NCBI RefSeq assembly: GCF_030490285.1
Contig: NZ_CP129884.1
Coordinates: 3,658,001 to 3,722,000 of the forward strand
Source: Methylomonas montana
GTDB lineage: Bacteria > Pseudomonadota > Gammaproteobacteria > Methylococcales > Methylomonadaceae
Reading direction: 5' to 3'
Length of the DNA: 64,000 nt
In this document: piece by piece, positions 58,905-64,000 of the stretch
Position numbering within the stretch: the stretch's first letter is position 1
Layout of the letters: every line of letters begins with the position of its first letter
Made by a program: the position numbers and the translations under genes
The notes under the pieces: model-generated
What the model was told of the DNA's origin: nothing
What the model saw: only the letters and a program-made list of their open reading frames with translations
Databases searched by the model: none

Positions 58905-59858
58905 TCAATCAACGTAAAGCGAGCTTACAGACTCACCAACCGCTATTCGCCGTATTGTTTCTGCCAGCATTTCCGCAACACTCAACTGCCTAATCTTGCT
59001 TACCGCCGACAACTCTTGCGTCAACGGGATTGTATCCGTGACAACCAATTCATCAAGAACCGATTTTTCAACGTTTTCCGCAGCCGAGCCAGACAATACC
59101 GGATGAGTACAGTAGGCCACAACTTTCTCGGCACCATGTTTCTTTAATGCTTCAGCCGCATGACACAGGGTACCAGCAGTATCAACCAGATCATCAACCA
59201 TGACACAGGTCCGCCCCTCGACATCTCCAATTATGTGCATAATTTCGGAGACGTTCGGCCGCGGTCTTCGCTTATCGATGATAGCCAAATCGGCATCGCC
59301 CAAGCGCTTGGCAATCGCCCTAGCCCTGACCACTCCACCCACATCCGGCGATACAACGATCAAATTCTGATATTCCTGCCGCCAGATGTCGCCTAATAAA
59401 ATCGGCGAGGCGTAGACATTATCCACAGGAATCCCGAAGAACCCCATAATTTGATCGGCATGCAAATCAACCGTTAGCGCCCTATCCGCACCGGCGTTAC
59501 CTATCATATCGGCAACCAGCCTAGCAGTGATAGGAACCCTGGCCGACCGCGATCGCCTATCTTGACGCGCGTAACCGTAGTAAGGCATTACCGCAGTAAT
59601 CCGCGCCGCAGATGCTCGCCTTAGCGCATCTATCATCACCAACAACTCCATCAAGTTCTCGTTGGTGGGTGCACAGGTAGGCTGGATCACGAAGACATCC
59701 CTACCCCTAACATTCTCTTCTATCTCAACAAAAATCTCGCCATCGCTAAAACGTCCGACGCTAGCCATGCCCAGGCGCATATTGAGCTTCTTCACAATAC
59801 CTTCAGACAACGCCTTATTGGCATTACCCGAGAATACCATTACCGAGGCTTCACGCAT
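58905..59858 (-). CDS. prs: Ribose-phosphate pyrophosphokinase
   Basis: The 317-residue enzyme makes PRPP from ribose-5-phosphate and ATP for nucleotide, His and Trp synthesis. [20 protein letters not shown] and [20 protein letters not shown] give the ATP/substrate sites, and [20 protein letters not shown] is the PRPP-binding loop. The ATG at 59858 has GGGAG upstream. It is 35 nt downstream of tRNA-Gln. Confidence 0.97.
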   Translation of the reverse strand: MREASVMVFSGNANKALSEGIVKKLNMRLGMASVGRFSDGEIFVEIEENVRGRDVFVIQPTCAPTNENLMELLVMIDALRRASAARITAVMPYYGYARQDRRSRSARVPITARLVADMIGNAGADRALTVDLHADQIMGFFGIPVDNVYASPILLGDIWRQEYQNLIVVSPDVGGVVRARAIAKRLGDADLAIIDKRRPRPNVSEIMHIIGDVEGRTCVMVDDLVDTAGTLCHAAEALKKHGAEKVVAYCTHPVLSGSAAENVEKSVLDELVVTDTIPLTQELSAVSKIRQLSVAEMLAETIRRIAVGESVSSLYVD

Positions 59859-59893
59859 TCAAGCACTCCCAAGGGATTATTGTTTGGAGATTA

Positions 59894-59968
59894 TGGCTGG
59901 GCTGCAAGGATTCGAACCTTGGTATGCGAGGATCAAAACCTCGTGCCTTACCGCTTGGCGACAGCCCA
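59894..59968 (-). tRNA. tRNA-Gln (TTG anticodon)
   Basis: The 75-nt cloverleaf starts 5' TGGGCTGTCGCCAAGCGG; the anticodon stem CGAGG/CCTCG encloses TTTTGAT with anticodon TTG. The acceptor TGGGCTG/CAGCCCA and 3' CCA are encoded. The ispE-tRNA-Gln-prs order is common in gammaproteobacteria. Confidence 0.97.
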
Positions 59969-59977
59969 TTAAATTGA

Positions 59978-60844
59978 TTAAACCGATCCCTGTCCTAACT
60001 TTCCATACAGAGGCGATCTACTCAGCCCTTTAGCCAAATAAACCGACCACTTTTCACTTAATGCTGAATAAGCATCACGAGCGGACTCCTCCGAGTCAAA
60101 CTGAGCAAACACACACGCCCCAGTCCCCGTCAATCTTGCTTCCGCATAAATAGATAAAGCATCCATTGCCTCTTCTATCGCTCGATACATCTTGCTAACA
60201 ACCGGGAGACAATCGTTCCGCGAATCCCCTGCAAGAAAGTCGCGCATTGTGATGGTTTTACTATCTCTTGTCAACTCTTTTGCTAAAAAAATCTGTTTGG
60301 TATTAACATGACAGTCCGGCTTGATCACCACAACCCATTGCTCCGGAATCACTATTGGCCTTAACTGCTCGCCAACACCCTCTCCCCAAGCGGTGTAACC
60401 ATAAACAAAGACCGGGACATCCGCACCCAACTGCAAACCCAACTCCATCAGCTTTTGGACCGGCAACTTCAAATCCCACAATTCATTTAACACCACCAAA
60501 GTCGTTGCGGCATCGGAACTCCCGCCGCCTAAACCGCCGCCCATCGGCAGATTTTTTTCGACCTCGATACACACACCCGATGTGCAACCGGCATATTCTT
60601 TCAATAAATTTGCAGCACGAACGGTCAAGTCATCCTGTTCGGGTACGCCTGGAATGGGATTTCGCAAGAACACTCGTCCGTCTTCCGCAGGATGGAAAAT
60701 GATCCAATCGCACAAATCAATAATTTGAAATACTGTTTGCAGCAGATGATAGCCATCCGGACGGCGGCCGGTGATCCTCAACATTAAATTTAGCTTTGCC
60801 GGCGCCGGCCATTTTTCGCCCCATCCCACCCTGTTTTCTTGCAT
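59978..60844 (-). CDS. ispE: 4-diphosphocytidyl-2-C-methyl-D-erythritol kinase
   Basis: This GHMP kinase (288 residues from this start) carries out the fourth step of the MEP isoprenoid pathway. WPAPAKLNLMLRITGRRPDG is the family N-terminus, NLPMGGGLGGGSSDAATTLV the ATP-binding loop, and RLTGTGACVFAQF the C-terminal motif. The start is uncertain between the ATG at 60844 (MQENRVGW) and one at 60865 (MGFVVTEM) that overlaps the lolB end by 16 nt; neither has a strong ribosome site. Confidence 0.94.
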   Translation of the reverse strand: MQENRVGWGEKWPAPAKLNLMLRITGRRPDGYHLLQTVFQIIDLCDWIIFHPAEDGRVFLRNPIPGVPEQDDLTVRAANLLKEYAGCTSGVCIEVEKNLPMGGGLGGGSSDAATTLVVLNELWDLKLPVQKLMELGLQLGADVPVFVYGYTAWGEGVGEQLRPIVIPEQWVVVIKPDCHVNTKQIFLAKELTRDSKTITMRDFLAGDSRNDCLPVVSKMYRAIEEAMDALSIYAEARLTGTGACVFAQFDSEESARDAYSALSEKWSVYLAKGLSRSPLYGKLGQGSV

Positions 60845-60849
60845 TTCCG

Positions 60850-61419
60850 TCACGACAAATCCCATTGATCCACTACTAATTTAATTCTTGTTTTATCTTT
60901 TTCCGCATTGATTTTCCGCGGCAGCAATACGGCATTGACCCGCTGCATTTCCTTGAAACTCACCCGCCAACCGGCCTGCATAAAACCATCAGCCCACTCT
61001 ACAAACTGCTGCCGAGGATCAACCACCCCCAGCACCCAATATTTCAAAGCATTCACCGGCATCACAACGCCAAACTGCTCAGCCAACACATCTTCAACCG
61101 GCCCGCGAAACTCCTGCCGCTTATCACCGTCGTCGACAATCACCGTATCCGCCACAACCGTTATCAACAGCCGACCTTGCGCCAGCGGCCCGGTGAATTC
61201 GATATCATCCCGCTCCAGGTCATGTCGCCAATTGACCGACGCCGAAATAGAATCCCGCTCGTCCGCCAACGCCAAACGCCCCTCGAAATACCATTGCTTC
61301 TGTTGCTGCAAGGGCCGCATATCAGCCAATTGATAAACATCAATCGGCTTGTCCGACACCGAAGAGCAAGCCGTCAGCAGCAAAGCCGACAAAAACAATA
61401 GAATCCTATTAATTATCAT
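60850..61419 (-). CDS. lolB: Outer membrane lipoprotein LolB
   Basis: The 189-residue protein has an N-terminal lipoprotein signal (MIINRILLFLSALLLTACSS) with lipobox LTAC. The beta-barrel fold sequence has WYFEGRLALADERDSISASV, FTGPLAQGRLLITV and YWVLGVVDPRQQF. LolB receives lipoproteins from LolA and inserts them into the outer membrane. The start overlaps the upstream TPR gene stop (ATGA), so translation is coupled. Confidence 0.94.
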   Translation of the reverse strand: MIINRILLFLSALLLTACSSVSDKPIDVYQLADMRPLQQQKQWYFEGRLALADERDSISASVNWRHDLERDDIEFTGPLAQGRLLITVVADTVIVDDGDKRQEFRGPVEDVLAEQFGVVMPVNALKYWVLGVVDPRQQFVEWADGFMQAGWRVSFKEMQRVNAVLLPRKINAEKDKTRIKLVVDQWDLS

Positions 61420-63140
61420 TGCCCGTTTTGCAGAAAGCGCTTTTTAAATTCGAGCAAATACTCGTCATCGGGCGATTTTTTATAGACGCTATCGAAAAGC
61501 GCCTTAGCCTCTTTCTGCTCGCCCGTAGTCCACAACACCTCGGCAATATGCGCCGCAATTTCGTTTTCGGGCTGCTTCTCGTAGGCTTTGCGCAGATATT
61601 CCAAGGCTCGCTCGACCTTACCTAATTTAAACTGCAACCAACCATAACTGTCGATCACCACCGCCTCATCGGGCTGCAAGGCAATTGCGCGCTCCAAATA
61701 TTTAGCCGCTTCGTCATAGCGTTGAGTTCTATCGGTCAAGGTATAGCCCAGCGCATTCAACGCGCCGACATCGTCCGGCTTCTTGTCCAGTATTTTTAAC
61801 AAATCCGCTTCCAACACATCCAACTTGTCCAAGCGCTCGGCAACCAGGGCCCGGGCATACAGCACCTCCCGATTGTCCGGCACGTCTTTCAAGGCCTGCG
61901 TCAACACATCAAAGGCTTCCTGATATTTACTCAGTTGATTGTAAAGTTCAGCCTTCACCATCAATATTCGCAAATGCTGTTCCGGATATTTGCTATCCAT
62001 CCGTTTGATGCGCGTCTCGACCTCGTCAAGCCGCTTTTGATTCATCAGCAAAGACACCGCCGCCATATCGGCATCGAAAGCGTAATTACCCTCACCCACC
62101 CTATCGAACCAAGTTAAGGCCTTATCGGGATGCTGCTGATCGAGTTCGATTTTGCCCAAATAAAAACTGGCCTGCCCTTCCCATTCCGGATTGCTCAGCA
62201 GTTTTTCAAGCACATTTTCGGCTTTATCAACCTGCCCCTGTTGCATATGGATCAGGGCCAGCGTGAATAAGGTTTCGGCATCGTCCGGTTTATCTTCGAG
62301 TACGCTCTGACACAGCTTGATGGCATCGTCGTAATCGCGACTGTTGATCAGCACCTCCAGCAACATTTTTCGAAGCTGTGCATCTTCCGGCGCTTGCTTG
62401 ACGGCTTTTTCCAATAGCTCGCGGGCTTTCGGCAAATCGCCGGACCGGCCGGCCAATTGCGCTTGAAAAATCACCGCCTTATTCCAGTCGGGTGCTATCA
62501 GCAAGGCTTGATTGATTTTTTGTTGCGCCAACTCGTTATTCTGCAAAACCGACGCTAAAACCGCTTGCACGAAAAACACACTGGCTTGCGCCGGGTGCTC
62601 GTTCGCCACTTCCTCCAAGACATCGTAAGTAAACTGGGTGCGGCCTTCTTTTTCCAATAATTTACTCATTTCCAGCAAACCCGCCTCGAAACCGGCTGGA
62701 TCGTCGGCTAACATCGCATTGATATTCTCAACCGCCGCATTCCGGTCGGCGTTTTTAATCGCCAACAACACGGCAAATTTTCTGGCCGCCAAATTCTTAC
62801 CGTCCTTGGCCAACCAAACCGTCAATGCTTCACGAGTACGCTGCTCGTCTTTCAAAAACAGCCCGATTTTAACCGCCCTTTCCGCGATCCGGGGATCATC
62901 GACACGCTTGGCGGCTTGTAAATAGGCGTCCATCGCCAAATCGTACTGATTGCGCTGCCCAGCCAATTCAGCGGCCATCAACAAATACAGCACTTCTTCA
63001 TCGATCACCGTATTGCGATTAACCCGGCTTTCCAGCCCCTCGGGCTTGTTCTCCGCACCCTGCGCTTCGGGTTCTTTCTCGGGCGATACCGCGCATCCGG
63101 ATAAAGATAAAAATATTGCGATGGCTATCCATTTTTTCAT
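61416..63140 (-). CDS. TPR-repeat lipoprotein, function unknown
   Basis: The 574-residue protein has a lipoprotein signal (MKKWIAIAIFLSLSGCAVSP, lipobox LSGC) followed by about a dozen tetratricopeptide repeats, for example LFTLALIHMQQGQVDKAENV and VIDSYGWLQFKLGKVERALE then YLRKAYEKQPEN. It is conserved between hemA and lolB in many gammaproteobacteria and is presumed to be a periplasmic or outer-membrane scaffold. No catalytic motif is seen. It is divergent from hemA and coupled to lolB. Confidence 0.9.
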   Translation of the reverse strand: MKKWIAIAIFLSLSGCAVSPEKEPEAQGAENKPEGLESRVNRNTVIDEEVLYLLMAAELAGQRNQYDLAMDAYLQAAKRVDDPRIAERAVKIGLFLKDEQRTREALTVWLAKDGKNLAARKFAVLLAIKNADRNAAVENINAMLADDPAGFEAGLLEMSKLLEKEGRTQFTYDVLEEVANEHPAQASVFFVQAVLASVLQNNELAQQKINQALLIAPDWNKAVIFQAQLAGRSGDLPKARELLEKAVKQAPEDAQLRKMLLEVLINSRDYDDAIKLCQSVLEDKPDDAETLFTLALIHMQQGQVDKAENVLEKLLSNPEWEGQASFYLGKIELDQQHPDKALTWFDRVGEGNYAFDADMAAVSLLMNQKRLDEVETRIKRMDSKYPEQHLRILMVKAELYNQLSKYQEAFDVLTQALKDVPDNREVLYARALVAERLDKLDVLEADLLKILDKKPDDVGALNALGYTLTDRTQRYDEAAKYLERAIALQPDEAVVIDSYGWLQFKLGKVERALEYLRKAYEKQPENEIAAHIAEVLWTTGEQKEAKALFDSVYKKSPDDEYLLEFKKRFLQNGQ

Positions 63141-63225
63141 GCAATCTATTGACCCATTTTTTGAGAAATTATTGACGATAGATTACCAGAAAAAGCCCCT
63201 GAATCGGACTGTCGTTTCATTGTAT

Positions 63226-63254
63226 TTGGACAAAAACCGCGCATTCCTTAAAAT
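63226..63254 (+). promoter_or_regulatory. Sigma-70 promoter of hemA
   Basis: TTGGAC, exactly 17 nt, TAAAAT. The predicted start point is about 27 nt before the hemA ATG. It lies in the 147-bp divergent spacer shared with the TPR lipoprotein gene. Confidence 0.7.
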
Positions 63255-63287
63255 ATCGCACTTTTCTTGTGCTATTGTTCGCAACCG

Positions 63288-64000
63288 ATGACTCTTCTTG
63301 CCGTAGGGATAAATTACAACACAGCGCCGGTCGCGGTCCGCGAGCGCTTGGCTTTCCCGACGGAAATCCTCGACAACACGCTGAAAAACCTATGGAATCT
63401 TCGCGAAATCAGCGAAGCGGCGATACTCTCGACTTGCAACCGCACCGAGTTCTATTGCCAGGCAGACAGCGACGACCAAACCTCGCTGGTCAACTGGATT
63501 GCCGACACCAAACAGATCAAACCCGCCGAATTTGCCCCTTATCTGTACAGCTATAAGGACAGCCAATCGATACGGCACATGTTCCGAGTCGCTTGCGGCC
63601 TGGATTCAATGATCCTGGGCGAGCCACAAATTCTCGGCCAAATGAAAACCGCCTACCATGCCGCATCTCAGGCCGGCACACTGGGTAGAAATCTCAGCAA
63701 ATTGTTTCAACACACCTTTTCCGCCGCTAAAAAAGTCCGCACCGATACCGCCATCGGCTCCAGTCCGGTATCGGTAGCATTCGCCGCCGTGCAACTGGCC
63801 CAGCAAATTTTCGACAAACTCAGCGAGCAAACCGCGTTACTAATCGGCGCCGGCGAGACCATAGAACTCACAGCCCGCCACCTGCATCAACATGGCATCG
63901 GCCGCATCATCATCGCCAACCGTACCTACGACAAGGCCCACGCCCTGGCAATGCAGTTCAACGGCTACGCGATAGCGCTGTCTGAGCTGCCAATTCATTT
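63288..64000 (+). CDS. hemA: Glutamyl-tRNA reductase, C-terminus cut by window edge
   Basis: The first 237 residues are present and the frame is open to the window end. The enzyme reduces glutamyl-tRNA to glutamate-1-semialdehyde, the first step of C5 tetrapyrrole synthesis. MTLLAVGINYNTAPVAVRER, the catalytic-Cys motif ILSTCNRTEFYCQ, then CGLDSMILGEPQILGQMKTA and the NADPH-domain start LLIGAGETIELTARHL are all present. It is transcribed away from the lolB cluster, the conserved gammaproteobacterial arrangement. Confidence 0.96.
   Translation, partial: MTLLAVGINYNTAPVAVRERLAFPTEILDNTLKNLWNLREISEAAILSTCNRTEFYCQADSDDQTSLVNWIADTKQIKPAEFAPYLYSYKDSQSIRHMFRVACGLDSMILGEPQILGQMKTAYHAASQAGTLGRNLSKLFQHTFSAAKKVRTDTAIGSSPVSVAFAAVQLAQQIFDKLSEQTALLIGAGETIELTARHLHQHGIGRIIIANRTYDKAHALAMQFNGYAIALSELPIH

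Overview
The window looks like chromosomal DNA of a free-living, flagellated gammaproteobacterium. The evidence is the order tRNA-Tyr/Gly/Thr-tuf-tRNA-Trp-secE-nusG-rplKAJL-rpoBC-rpsLG-fusA-tuf-S10-spc-alpha, the divergent hemA / TPR-lipoprotein-lolB-ispE-tRNA-Gln-prs-rplY-pth block, and the surE-pcm pair. A methanotroph of the Methylomonas type is my best guess from overall familiarity; no methane-oxidation gene is present to prove it.

Layout: (1) 1-3540, minus strand: flagellar filament genes fliT-like (cut by the window edge), fliS, fliD, flaG and fliC, with a textbook FliA (sigma-28) promoter before fliC. (2) 3570-6836 and 18170-20330, minus strand: a complete CMP-pseudaminic acid pathway in two blocks (pseF, a pseG-acetyltransferase fusion that probably supplies PseH, pseI; then pseB, pseC). 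(3) 6837-18084, between those blocks: a non-coding stretch of about 0.8 kb holding a second FliA-type promoter and a perfect 19-bp hairpin; a 1467-residue protein built almost wholly of Thr/Ser-rich octapeptides (7648-12051); a TPR-GT41 glycosyltransferase; a methyltransferase with an unrecognised N-terminal domain; and a TPR-GT41-GT2 fusion. (4) 20509-26252: Hsp70-like protein with a long C-terminal extension, pcm, surE, an Smr-domain protein and a hypoxanthine/uracil-DNA glycosylase-type protein. (5) 26482-57610, minus strand: the transcription/translation supercluster from rplQ back to tRNA-Tyr, including two almost identical tuf genes, rpoB and rpoC, and several visible control signals. 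(6) 57671-64000: pth, rplY, prs, tRNA-Gln, ispE, lolB, a TPR lipoprotein and the divergent start of hemA (cut by the window edge).

How the parts fit: regions 1-3 read as one flagellin/surface glycosylation island. Pse enzymes make the nonulosonic acid donor, TPR-GT41 enzymes are candidate transferases, and FliC and possibly the giant Thr/Ser-rich repeat protein are candidate acceptors. The repeat gene lies downstream of a promoter nearly identical to that of fliC, so it may be a late flagellar-class gene product. This is the most interesting and least explained part of the window. The rest is conserved housekeeping DNA in normal order.
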